A DNA stretch of 64,000 bases from Algoriphagus antarcticus (GTDB lineage Bacteria; Bacteroidota; Bacteroidia; Cytophagales; Cyclobacteriaceae), in assembly GCF_002150685.1 (NCBI RefSeq), contig NZ_MSSW01000001.1:207346-271345 (forward strand), in the 5' to 3' direction. How positions within the stretch are numbered: the stretch's first letter is position 1; every line of letters starts with the position of its first letter. The translations under genes and the position numbers were made by a program. Of the stretch, positions 24,317 to 33,412 are shown in pieces. The notes below the pieces were generated by a model. The model was given only the letters and a program-made list of their open reading frames with translations. It ran no database searches and had not been told where the DNA came from.

Positions 24317-26410
24317 TCAAGAAATCCGACTCCAGTTTACAGCAGTTTTCTTTTGTTGTTTTACTTGTCTGAGTACAGGTGCATTTTCTGGCAAAGCCAA
24401 TTCTGGGTCAACTGCCAACAACTGCTGCACAGCATCTCTAGCCAAAGTCAATATAGGAGCATCCTTGCTCAAGTCCGCGATCAGCAAATCAGTAATCCCA
24501 CTTTGCTGAGTACCCATCAGATCCCCGGGGCCACGCAGTCTCAAATCTACATCAGCGATCTCAAAACCATCATTGGTCCGAACCATCGTTTCTAATCGCA
24601 CGCGAGAATCCTTAGATAGCTCATACTTGCTCATCAGCACGCAATAACTTTGCTCAGCACCTCTTCCTACTCTTCCACGCAGCTGATGCAATTGAGATAG
24701 CCCAAATCGCTCTGCATTCTCAATGATCATCACCGAAGCGTTAGGCACATTCACTCCAACCTCGATTACCGTAGTAGCAACCATTATTTTGGTCTCTCCT
24801 TTTACGAAGCGTTGCATCTCATATTCCTTTGCGTCAGATTTCATGCTACCGTTTACGATGCTGATCGGATAATTTGGAAAAGCCCGTGAGATACTTTCGT
24901 AGCCATCCATGACATTCTTCAAATCCATCTTCTCGGATTCTTCGATCAGTGGATATACGATATAGACTTGCCTCCCCTTTTTTACTTCTTCATTGATAAA
25001 ACCAAAAACCTTCAATCGGTCCTTGTCATATCGATGGACAGTCTGGATGGGCTTTCTACCTGCTGGCATTTCATCGATTACCGACACATCCAAATCTCCA
25101 TAAAGCGTCATCGCAAGTGTTCTTGGAATCGGTGTGGCAGTCATTACCAACACATGAGGAATGAACTCCAGATTTTTCGCCCAAAGCTTGGCACGTTGGG
25201 CTACGCCAAAGCGATGTTGCTCATCTACTATGGCCAAAGCCAGATTCTGAAACTGTACGATGTCTTCCAAAAGTGCATGAGTGCCGATCAGAATTTTGAG
25301 TTCTCCGGAAAGCAGTTCTTCATGAATGATTTTTCTTGCGGACTTTTTGGTGGAACCTGTCAGCAAAGCAATTTTCAACCCCATCATGTCTGCAAATTCT
25401 TTCAGCCCTGCATAATGCTGGGTTGCCAAAATCTCCGTCGGTGCCATCAGACAAGCCTGTGCTCCAGAACTAATCGCAATCAGTGCACAAATAAAAGCCA
25501 CCATGGTCTTACCGCTTCCCACATCACCTTGAATGAGACGATTCATTTGTCTTCCAGATTTCAGATCTGCATATGACTCACGAATTACCCTCTTTTGAGC
25601 ATTGGTAAGTTCGAATGGAATATGATTGGTATAAAACTCAGTGAGTAATTCTGTATTGTTTAATACTTGACCCTGAAATTTCTCCGTCCGAGCCACCTTC
25701 AGCATCAACAACCGAAGCTGAAGGAAGAAAAACTCCTCGAATTTCAAACGCCTTCTGGCTCGTTGAAGTAGATCTGGTTTGGTGGGAAAATGTATTTCCC
25801 GAATGGCTACTTGCTTATCAATGAGTTGGTACTGCTCTTTAGTTTCAACTGACAGCGTTTCCTGAATATGTGGAATGCAAACCTGCACTAGTTGCTCCAT
25901 GATTTTGGAGATACCTTTGGAATCCAAAAACCTCGCTCGAAGCTTCTCAGTTGTAGAATAAATAGGCTGGAAATTATTTCGATTCTCATTGGCAGTGCTC
26001 AGTGGTTCCATCTCTGGGTGAGCGATGCTCCACTTTCTGCCAAATTGAGCTGGCTTTCCTAGAAATACGAAAACAGCTCCAGTGACCAAATGCTTTTGCA
26101 CCCAAGCGATACCCTTGAACCAAGTCATTTCCATCTCACCAGTCTCGTCCGCGACTTGAGCTACCAGTCGCTTCTTATTGCCCATCCCGATAAGCTCTAC
26201 TTTACGGATTTTCGCAATTACCTGCACAGATTCCAAATCTGAGTGAAGCTCTCGAATCTTAAAAAACTTGGTCCTATCCTCGTATCGAAAAGGATAATGC
26301 TGTAGCAATTCCCCAAAGGTGAAAATATTCAACTCCTTGTTGATCAGAGCGGCACGCTGCGGGCCTACTCCTTTGAGAAACTCTATTTTAGTGTCAAAAA
26401 AACCTGGCAA
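24317..26410 (-). CDS. recG: ATP-dependent DNA helicase RecG
   Basis: 697 residues, full length. The N-terminal wedge/OB domain (about 1-200) precedes helicase motifs: Walker A QGDVGSGKTMVAF, DEQHRFG (DEAD-like box), TATPIPRTLAM, and the C-terminal VGRGAEQSYCVL. It remodels stalled forks and recombination intermediates. It lies 85 nt downstream of the kinase-like gene on the same strand. Confidence 0.96.
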   Translation of the reverse strand: MPGFFDTKIEFLKGVGPQRAALINKELNIFTFGELLQHYPFRYEDRTKFFKIRELHSDLESVQVIAKIRKVELIGMGNKKRLVAQVADETGEMEMTWFKGIAWVQKHLVTGAVFVFLGKPAQFGRKWSIAHPEMEPLSTANENRNNFQPIYSTTEKLRARFLDSKGISKIMEQLVQVCIPHIQETLSVETKEQYQLIDKQVAIREIHFPTKPDLLQRARRRLKFEEFFFLQLRLLMLKVARTEKFQGQVLNNTELLTEFYTNHIPFELTNAQKRVIRESYADLKSGRQMNRLIQGDVGSGKTMVAFICALIAISSGAQACLMAPTEILATQHYAGLKEFADMMGLKIALLTGSTKKSARKIIHEELLSGELKILIGTHALLEDIVQFQNLALAIVDEQHRFGVAQRAKLWAKNLEFIPHVLVMTATPIPRTLAMTLYGDLDVSVIDEMPAGRKPIQTVHRYDKDRLKVFGFINEEVKKGRQVYIVYPLIEESEKMDLKNVMDGYESISRAFPNYPISIVNGSMKSDAKEYEMQRFVKGETKIMVATTVIEVGVNVPNASVMIIENAERFGLSQLHQLRGRVGRGAEQSYCVLMSKYELSKDSRVRLETMVRTNDGFEIADVDLRLRGPGDLMGTQQSGITDLLIADLSKDAPILTLARDAVQQLLAVDPELALPENAPVLRQVKQQKKTAVNWSRIS

Positions 26411-26495
26411 GGAAAATTGATTTTTGGGTTAAGACAAATTAAACCCACTCCGTTCAATTGACAATAACAATGACTGGAATTGTCTGAAATCAATT

Positions 26496-27560
26496 TTAGG
26501 ATTGAGTGACAGATTTCCAAATTTTCTTCAATTCAGGCTTTGCATCTTGAAGCCTTCTCAGCAAAAGCATCTGATTTTTTGCACGATGGAAATTCTGCCT
26601 TGGATACTCTACTTTATAATAAATATTGCCTTGCAAGTGATCCGTCATAAACCGAAGCCCCATAATGCAGGTCATCACTTCACCTGCCAAAATCAAAGAC
26701 CTAACCTCTTCTGCGGTAGCCATTGCTTTCACTCCTTCCCAATATCCTTTGAGCAGTTGCTCGAACACAGGAACTTCAAGTTTGATTATATCCCAAAATT
26801 GACTCGTTTCAGATTCTGAGCAGGCGACTGTCCGCACCAAATCCCCAAAATCATACATCAAATATCCACCCATCAACGTGTCCAAATCAACCAATGCCTC
26901 CACTTTGGAGAGATCATTTGAAAAAATCAGGTTATTGATTTTGGTATCGTTATGAGTTAATCGATGAGGCAAAACAGTTTGAAACACTTTGTATTCAGCA
27001 ATCAGCTCATTTTGTCCCAAATAAAAATCCAGAACTTCCTGATCATCAAGGGAGTTAGTCTCCTTGGTTTTTGCAACTTCCTGAAGCTTTGCAAAGCGCA
27101 AATCCAATCGATGAAAATCAGGAATAGATTCTTGTAAATGGGAAGTATCAACGTCTTTTCCCCAATCAGCAAAAACTCCGTAAGCTTTAGCGGCTAGATA
27201 CGCTTGATCCAGAGTCGTGATTTGCTGGATCGTTTGACCCGATACAAAATCAAACAAACGAAAAAGCTTCCCATTCCAATCTGTAATAAGTGTTTGAGCC
27301 GAATTGGGAATAGGTAGCGGCAAAGTAAACGGAAGCAGACTATCATCTCCCTGCGATTTGACCTGACGCTGATTGTGAGTGATCCGCTCGGGAAACTGGA
27401 AAACAGCATTGTTAAATTCCTGTAGGATGTATTGAGAATCTTCTGATTCGATCAAATAAGTGCCGTGAATAAGGCCAGCGCCGAAAGAATGAAATGTGAA
27501 ATTCTCAAAAGATTTGAACGAATATGCAGCTAGAATGCTGGCGATGTTTTCCTTAATCAT
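26496..27560 (-). CDS. aminoglycoside phosphotransferase-fold kinase (NahK-like)
   Basis: 354 residues with a protein-kinase-like fold: an N-terminal lobe (GLIHGTYLIESEDSQYILQE), the catalytic loop HRLTHNDTKINNLIF and the metal site ALVDLDTLMGGYLMYDFGD. The HNDTKxxN and DLDTxM patterns are those of the N-acetylhexosamine 1-kinase / homoserine-kinase-like branch rather than antibiotic kinases. A sugar 1-kinase role is likely but unproven; nothing suggests resistance. Confidence 0.8.
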   Translation of the reverse strand: MIKENIASILAAYSFKSFENFTFHSFGAGLIHGTYLIESEDSQYILQEFNNAVFQFPERITHNQRQVKSQGDDSLLPFTLPLPIPNSAQTLITDWNGKLFRLFDFVSGQTIQQITTLDQAYLAAKAYGVFADWGKDVDTSHLQESIPDFHRLDLRFAKLQEVAKTKETNSLDDQEVLDFYLGQNELIAEYKVFQTVLPHRLTHNDTKINNLIFSNDLSKVEALVDLDTLMGGYLMYDFGDLVRTVACSESETSQFWDIIKLEVPVFEQLLKGYWEGVKAMATAEEVRSLILAGEVMTCIMGLRFMTDHLQGNIYYKVEYPRQNFHRAKNQMLLLRRLQDAKPELKKIWKSVTQS

Positions 27561-27609
27561 AGCCCAAAGCTATAGGATAGCTTTCAAATCGGAATTATTG
27601 GCACAAAAA

Positions 27610-27632
27610 AAACCGATCAAAATGATCGGTTT
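27610..27632 (-). terminator. terminator of the choice-of-anchor I gene
   Basis: A 10-bp stem (AAACCGATCA / TGATCGGTTT) with a 3-nt loop, followed on the minus strand by eight T residues. Confidence 0.88.
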
Positions 27633-27652
27633 TAATTCTTAATAGCTTAAAA

Positions 27653-29143
27653 TCAATTGTTTTGATAAATTCTCAAGAATCCGTCGCGTTCGGAACTTAC
27701 GATTAGCAACGGTTTTCCATTTGGACTTTCCTCAGCCGAAATAAACAAAACTCCTTCGGGCGCATCACCTGTTTCCAGCACCTGTATGAAGTTGAAAGAA
27801 GAAATTCCTTTCAATTCATAGACCATCACGGCATCAACTCGTTCCATTCCTACGAAAACTAATGTCTTTTCATTGATCGCTCCCATAGTCACGCCTTCTG
27901 GTTCAACACCCTTATTATCACTTCTTCCATCATCATACGAATTTGGCGCAGCCGCAATGAAATCTTTCTCCAGGCTATTATAATCCATCACCATAGCTCC
28001 GCTTGCACCATCCCAAACAGTAAAGGATCTAGCACCGATACCGTAAAGTTTCTCAAATTTGCCATCGCCATTTGCATCTCCGGCACTGGTTGTGACCGTA
28101 TATCTACCCATATTCTCATCTTTCTGAAGCTGTTCAGCATTTGGAAAAGCAAAGGGATCCAGATCGAGATCTTTCACTCTTGATTCCTCACTATAACCAT
28201 CGTAATCGCGCGTATCTCCTTCATTTGCGGTGATTAGGTAATTATTCCCATTTACTGAATAATTAACCAACGCATCTGGCAAGAAATAAGAAAATAAAGG
28301 CCAGCTTTTCAGAGTCACTTCATTGTCTCTATCACTAACATCCAATTCATTTCCATCAAGAGAATTGTCTTTTAGACCAAAAGGGAAAACATCCGTAATT
28401 GTCTTGGTACTCAAGTTTACCTTCGCCATACCGTTATTTTCTTGTAAGGTCACCCAAGCAAATTCTGAGTTCTCGTCAATAGCCACATATTCTGGTTCCA
28501 CATCTTGAGCAAGGCTAGCTCCCGCGCCAAATACTCGGAATCCCTTAGACATCAAACTTGTCTTCTGGCTTTCAAAACCTTCAAAACCTAGCGTTGAAAC
28601 CGAAAAACTAGCGTTGACATCGATCACAGATATAGTTCCAACTGGATCTATCGTGTAGGCATCATTTGGCTCTCCCTCGTTTGCGGAGACTATGAATCTT
28701 CCATTTGGGCTGAAAATCACCATATCTGGCAAAGCACCCACGGCAACCTGGGCAATCGGACTCGTGAGTTGATCAGTAGAAAATACGACCACCATTCCAG
28801 GGTCAGTTTTTGTATTCGCCTCCACAGCCATCGCCAGCATGCCATTTTTTACTGCTACAGAATTTACTCCTCCGCCAAATTGGGTGACATCTATAGAGCC
28901 AGTAATTGTCGGATTGGACGGATCTGAGAAGTTCACAATATCTACTTTGGAGCTGCCACTATTATTTACAACAAAGAGTTGATTCGTCTCAGGATCAAAA
29001 GCCGTAATTTCTGCTGCTGCTTCACCTCCTATCTTGATGGATGATATTTGAGCAAAGTCCACAGTAGTAATTAAAATTGGATCATGGTGATTACAACTGA
29101 ACAGCGCGGATAAAATCAGAAATGATACGTAATGTTTCTTCAT
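27653..29143 (-). CDS. choice-of-anchor I family lipoprotein (beta-propeller)
   Basis: About 496 residues from the ATG at 29143 (MKKHYVSFLILSALFSC), which gives a proper lipoprotein signal; an open extension to 29188 lacks one. The body has propeller repeats of surface/secreted proteins often fused to phosphatases (VDFAQISSIKIGGEAAAEIT, DPETNQLFVVNN, VGTISVIDVN, ARSFTVWDGASGAMVMDY) and an Asp-rich NGDGKFEK loop. Likely outer-membrane or surface located, function unknown. Confidence 0.8.
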   Translation of the reverse strand: MKKHYVSFLILSALFSCNHHDPILITTVDFAQISSIKIGGEAAAEITAFDPETNQLFVVNNSGSSKVDIVNFSDPSNPTITGSIDVTQFGGGVNSVAVKNGMLAMAVEANTKTDPGMVVVFSTDQLTSPIAQVAVGALPDMVIFSPNGRFIVSANEGEPNDAYTIDPVGTISVIDVNASFSVSTLGFEGFESQKTSLMSKGFRVFGAGASLAQDVEPEYVAIDENSEFAWVTLQENNGMAKVNLSTKTITDVFPFGLKDNSLDGNELDVSDRDNEVTLKSWPLFSYFLPDALVNYSVNGNNYLITANEGDTRDYDGYSEESRVKDLDLDPFAFPNAEQLQKDENMGRYTVTTSAGDANGDGKFEKLYGIGARSFTVWDGASGAMVMDYNSLEKDFIAAAPNSYDDGRSDNKGVEPEGVTMGAINEKTLVFVGMERVDAVMVYELKGISSFNFIQVLETGDAPEGVLFISAEESPNGKPLLIVSSERDGFLRIYQNN

Positions 29144-29485
29144 TTGATAAAAATTAAACTGGTTTAAAAACAAAAGCAATTTCATCACTGCGTTTCACCA
29201 TAACATGAAATAGAGATTAGGTTTATATTAAGAAATTCTTCCAAATGGGACGATATGATGAAATCACTACATATTGAATTCACATTGAAATCAATCCGCC
29301 TGAACAAAAGGAATCTATTTTCAATAAATTTTATTTTGAAATTGATCGAATACGGCAGAATTCTGAGTAAACTTCTGAGCAAGACTTTTTCCATTTCGCA
29401 GAAAATAAATACATTAGCAAAATTTATTATTTAAGTAGAAGGCATTTTCTAAAAAAAATTAAAGAATACATTAACCCCAAAAGTT

Positions 29486-31261
29486 ATGAATGTAACCTCC
29501 ATTGACTGGGCGATCATTGCCGCTTTCTTTGTCATATCCCTTTTAATAGGGCTTTATACATCGAAAAAGGCTGGTTCCTCTGCCAAAGAATTTTTTCTAT
29601 CCGGTAGAAATATGCCGTGGTGGTTACTCGGAGTATCAATGGTAGCAACAACATTCTCTGCGGACACACCAAACTTGGTGACAGATATCGTACGGAAAAA
29701 TGGTGTAGCCGGTAACTGGGTTTGGTGGGCTTTCTTACTCACGGGTATGTTGACTGTGTTTGTTTATGCCAAACTTTGGAGAAGATCTGAAGTTACAACA
29801 GACTTGGAGTTTTATGAATTGCGCTATTCTGGGAAAGGAGCTGCATTTTTGAGAGCATTCCGCGCCATATATTTAGGTGTATTCTTCAACGTCGTGATTA
29901 TGGCAACAGTATCACTCGCAGCCATCAAAATCGGTGGAGTAATGTTAGGATTAGAGCCTTATGAAACCTTGTTGATTGCTTCTGTGGTTACGGTGATTTA
30001 TAGTTCTTTGGGAGGATTGAAGGGTGTTTTGCTAACTGATTTCTTCCAATTTTTCATTGCAATGATCGGTGCTTTTGGAGCTGCATATTACATTCTTGAC
30101 CTTCCGCAGATTGGATCTTTGAATAATCTTTTGACCCATGAGAATGTAGCAGGAAAGCTTAACTTCCTTCCTGATTTCTCAGATCCTAATGCATACATCC
30201 CACTTTTCTTGATGCCGATAGCCATTCAATGGTGGGCAACTTGGTATCCAGGTGCTGAGCCTGGAGGCGGAGGATATATTGCACAACGAATGCTTTCCGC
30301 TAAGGATGAAAAGAATGCAATTGGAGCTACACTCTTTTTTAATATAGCTCATTATGCCATACGCCCTTGGCCTTGGATTTTGATTGCTTTGGCTTCATTA
30401 ATTGTTTTTCCTAACGTATCTGATATCTCGGCAGCCTTCCCTAATATTCCTGTAGATAAACTAGGAGACGATTTAGCTTACTCAGCAATGTTGACATTCT
30501 TGCCAACTGGCTTAATTGGGATTGTATTAGCTTCCTTGATTGCTGCAGTGATGTCTACACTTTCTACACATCTCAACTGGGGATCTTCATACATCGTGAA
30601 TGATTTCTACTTGAGGTTCCTAAAGCCTGAAGCTTCAGATAAAGAATTGGTGGCTGTAGGCAGAATCTCCACAGTGGTCTTGATGGCAATGTCTGCTGTA
30701 CTAGCCTTGGCACTTTCTAGTGCATTAGATGCATTTGAAATCCTACTTCAGATCGGTGCAGGAACAGGTTTGATTTTTATCCTTAGATGGTTTTGGTGGA
30801 GAATTAACGCTTATACAGAGATCTCAGCCATGGCTATTTCATTCGTAGTTGCTATTTTCTTCTCAGTCATCAATCCTAAAGTAAACTGGATTATTATTCC
30901 CGAAAATCAGGAATACTTGAAGCTTCTATACAGTGTTAGCATTACTACGTTTGGTTGGTTGCTAGTCACCTTCATCACCGCCCCAGAAAAGGATGAGGTA
31001 TTATTGTCGTTTTACAGAAAAGTAACTCCAGCAGCATTTGGTTGGAAAAAAGTATTGGATAGATATCCTGAGGAGAGACAAGTGATCGGTCAACTTCCTA
31101 AAGAAATAGGATTGATGATGATAGGATCTGCCATGGTATATGCTGCCTTGTTCTCTACAGGATTTTTCATCTACGGCAATATGCTAGGTGGAATCATTGC
31201 TGGCATCATTGCAATAGTAGGAGGTATCATAATTTTCAGATCTTGGAAAAACCTTAGCTAA
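29486..31261 (+). CDS. sodium:solute symporter (SSS family)
   Basis: 591 residues with about 13-14 membrane helices. Family features: the N-terminal DWAIIAAFFVISLLIGLYTS, LSGRNMPWWLLGVSMVATTF (Na+ site helix), and SSLGGLKGVLLTDFFQFF. The long form with C-terminal extra helices is usual for Bacteroidetes sugar/sialate-type SSS proteins; the substrate is unknown. Its stop overlaps the converging gldD gene by 4 nt. Confidence 0.9.
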   Translation: MNVTSIDWAIIAAFFVISLLIGLYTSKKAGSSAKEFFLSGRNMPWWLLGVSMVATTFSADTPNLVTDIVRKNGVAGNWVWWAFLLTGMLTVFVYAKLWRRSEVTTDLEFYELRYSGKGAAFLRAFRAIYLGVFFNVVIMATVSLAAIKIGGVMLGLEPYETLLIASVVTVIYSSLGGLKGVLLTDFFQFFIAMIGAFGAAYYILDLPQIGSLNNLLTHENVAGKLNFLPDFSDPNAYIPLFLMPIAIQWWATWYPGAEPGGGGYIAQRMLSAKDEKNAIGATLFFNIAHYAIRPWPWILIALASLIVFPNVSDISAAFPNIPVDKLGDDLAYSAMLTFLPTGLIGIVLASLIAAVMSTLSTHLNWGSSYIVNDFYLRFLKPEASDKELVAVGRISTVVLMAMSAVLALALSSALDAFEILLQIGAGTGLIFILRWFWWRINAYTEISAMAISFVVAIFFSVINPKVNWIIIPENQEYLKLLYSVSITTFGWLLVTFITAPEKDEVLLSFYRKVTPAAFGWKKVLDRYPEERQVIGQLPKEIGLMMIGSAMVYAALFSTGFFIYGNMLGGIIAGIIAIVGGIIIFRSWKNLS

Positions 31262-31833
31262 TCAACAAATTTTACAGAATTCATCAAGTGGACCATGTCC
31301 TCCTTGATGAATTCTATTACTGGCGAAAGTGAATCATTTTTCATCGCCGTATTGAAATACAAAGCCCCTCTAAGAAAGTTTTTGGTAGAATCAGTTACAA
31401 AAAACTGAAACTGGGTAGGAACTTCACCAGAAAGTTCAGCCACCACTCCAGTGTAACCTTCGGGAGTTAAAAGTACCGCTTCTTCAATGCCATAAGCTTT
31501 TATTTGATGCTGTGAAGTTAGTCTGAAGGCATCGCTGGATAACTGTCTAAAATTCACCTTGTCTCCATCAATTCGCTTATAAGTCAAATGTACTTTGGCA
31601 CCAAAATCTGTATAATTCAAATTGACCCAAGCTTCCTCAGCTATATTGAAAGAATCAGCTTCCACTTTCGAATAACTGGAATAGTCTATCTGATAAGGGT
31701 ATCCTTCTGAAAGTTTCTCAAAAGAATGAGCAGGTAAATCAATTCGATTATAGCCAGATGGTTTTGGCAAATAAGTCTCATTACAGGCTACCAATCCAAC
31801 TAAAAACAGACCAATCACTAGATGTTTCCTCAT
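31258..31833 (-). CDS. gldD: gliding motility lipoprotein GldD
   Basis: 191 residues. The lipoprotein signal (MRKHLVIGLFLVGLVAC) puts the lipidated Cys at 17. YLPKPSGYNRIDLPAHSF, AKVHLTYKRI, QFQFFVTDSTKNFLRGALYF and PVIEFIKEDMVHLM follow the GldD pattern. GldD is needed for gliding and type IX secretion in Bacteroidetes. It is here without other gld genes. Start and length agree with the family. Confidence 0.9.
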   Translation of the reverse strand: MRKHLVIGLFLVGLVACNETYLPKPSGYNRIDLPAHSFEKLSEGYPYQIDYSSYSKVEADSFNIAEEAWVNLNYTDFGAKVHLTYKRIDGDKVNFRQLSSDAFRLTSQHQIKAYGIEEAVLLTPEGYTGVVAELSGEVPTQFQFFVTDSTKNFLRGALYFNTAMKNDSLSPVIEFIKEDMVHLMNSVKFVD

Positions 31834-31909
31834 AGTTTAAAATTAGACAAACTGTTTGATTTGATTTGAGAATAATTGAAATTTAACCAGATAACCAACC
31901 TCCATTCAA

Positions 31910-32440
31910 ATGAAAAAAGCACTAAACTTCCTTTCTGGCTCCCTGATGGTTGCCATTTTTATGATGGCCTCGATGGCCGTCTCAGCCCAAACTACAAAGG
32001 ATGAGTTCCTGAGTAAGTGGCAGAATAGTAAGCAATTCACACTAGAGGTACTGGACAAAATGCCAGATTCTGGTATGGATTACAAAACCGATCCCGCGGC
32101 AATGTCTTTTAAAGAACAGATTCATCACATTGGAAATGCTATGGTAGGAATTTCCCAAGGGTTCTTAAAAGGTGGAGATCCAGGATTTACCATCGATATT
32201 GCTACGGCATCTAAAGCTGATTTGGCTGCCTATGTAGGCAAAAGCTATGACTACGCCACTGCGACTATGAAGGCTCTTTCTGATGCTGATGCAGGGGAGA
32301 GTCTTGAAGTATTTGGCAATAATGTAACTAGACGACAAGTAATGGCTTTGCTAATGGATCACTCCACACATCACAGAGGTGCAGCTATTGCTTACCTTAG
32401 AACTGAAGGTGTAGAACCACCCGCTTTTGTGGGCTTTTAA
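31910..32440 (+). CDS. secreted DinB-like protein
   Basis: 176 residues. It has a clear signal peptide (MKKALNFLSG ... AVSAQ, cleavage near residue 27). The rest has the DinB four-helix pattern with the metal-binding histidines HHIGNAM and DHSTHHRG. DinB/YfiT-fold proteins are usually cytosolic putative thiol-transferases or hydrolases; this one seems exported to the periplasm. No DNA-damage role follows from the fold. It is divergent from gldD and ends at a strong terminator. Confidence 0.85.
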   Translation: MKKALNFLSGSLMVAIFMMASMAVSAQTTKDEFLSKWQNSKQFTLEVLDKMPDSGMDYKTDPAAMSFKEQIHHIGNAMVGISQGFLKGGDPGFTIDIATASKADLAAYVGKSYDYATATMKALSDADAGESLEVFGNNVTRRQVMALLMDHSTHHRGAAIAYLRTEGVEPPAFVGF

Positions 32441-32458
32441 GAAATTAATTAAGCATAC

Positions 32459-32496
32459 AAAAACGGCAATGATTGATTTCACTGCCGTTTTTGTTT
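32459..32496 (+). terminator. terminator of the DinB-like gene
   Basis: A 10-bp stem (AAAAACGGCA / TGCCGTTTTT) and a T-rich tail; it may also serve the converging nitroreductase gene. Confidence 0.88.
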
Positions 32497-32506
32497 TGTG
32501 GAGATA

Positions 32507-33109
32507 TTACTCTCTGATCCAAGCTACTTTTTCTTCCATATTATCTCTCTTTCCTTCAGGCCAACTATCTGAAGCTGGTTTGGCTACATAGAAAAAACCC
32601 ATTAACGCATCTTCTCCTTCTAGTCCAAAGTCTTCTCTAGCCTCTTGCCAGAATGTTGGTCCGCCAGTTCCCCAGTAGGCTGCTAATCCATGGGCGGAAG
32701 CAGTTAAGTACATGTTTTGGACAGCCATGGAAACTGCTGCAATTTCTTCCATCAAAGGAATGCCTTCTGATCTTTTCAGCATGATCGCTATCATATGAGA
32801 TGCTTTCAACGGTCCCTGCTTGAACTTCTGAAAGGTTGCCTCCAAAAACGGAGTTCCATTCTTCTCCGCACGAAGCTTATACATGTCCGCCTGATAGTCC
32901 GCAAACTTCTTCAAGCCATCTCCAGTGTACACAATAAATCTCCATGGCTGAGTTAATTTATGAGTAGGTGCCCAGCGCGCATTTTCTAAAAGCTCTTCGA
33001 TAATTGCATCATCTACAGGATCATTTTCTTTGAATTGTGCTGCAAACATGGATCTACGTCCGCGGATAATTTTATTTACTTCTTCGATGTTGAAATCGGG
33101 CTTTTGCAT
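32507..33109 (-). CDS. nitroreductase family protein
   Basis: 200 residues, the length of single-domain FMN-binding nitroreductases. N-terminal IIRGRRSMFAAQFK, the NARWAPTHKLTQPWRFIVY segment and the C-terminal LMGFFYVAKP are typical. It uses NAD(P)H and FMN to reduce nitro- or quinone-type substrates; the physiological substrate is unknown. It stands alone. Confidence 0.9.
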   Translation of the reverse strand: MQKPDFNIEEVNKIIRGRRSMFAAQFKENDPVDDAIIEELLENARWAPTHKLTQPWRFIVYTGDGLKKFADYQADMYKLRAEKNGTPFLEATFQKFKQGPLKASHMIAIMLKRSEGIPLMEEIAAVSMAVQNMYLTASAHGLAAYWGTGGPTFWQEAREDFGLEGEDALMGFFYVAKPASDSWPEGKRDNMEEKVAWIRE

Positions 33110-33412
33110 AAGATAGGGTAATGTTTAATTCTTGTGTTGAATGTGATTAAGGTATATTAATTGACAAAAGTTTCCTTGATCAAGCTTTTACATTTCTGAA
33201 CTTCAGATTTACTGAATAATTCAAAAGTTTTTACACTCCAATAGGATAAGGCAGGATAGATCTACTTCGAGACTCACCTGCTTTTTTGCAATAATTCACA
33301 CTGGTAGATAATCTTCTCTGATAATATAATGCCTCTAAGAACTTCGAAGTTGCTGATTGAGGATTCCAGGTATCATCCTAATTTGTAATCTCGACGGAAA
33401 AGCGAATTCCTA
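33110..33412. other. intergenic region without a clear gene
   Basis: The 303-bp gap between nitroreductase and S10 peptidase holds no ORF I would call. A 49-codon open stretch on the minus strand (33231-33377, containing TWNPQSATSKFLEALYYQRR) lacks an ATG and has no recognisable family; it could be a gene remnant or chance. Confidence 0.4.

Noticed and set aside
24968..25576. 202-codon plus-strand frame
   Set aside because: Antisense shadow inside recG, which is unambiguous from its helicase motifs.
29185..29394. 69-codon minus-strand frame upstream of the choice-of-anchor I gene
   Set aside because: Very AT-rich, overlaps the end of the next gene's extended frame, no recognisable features; probably chance.
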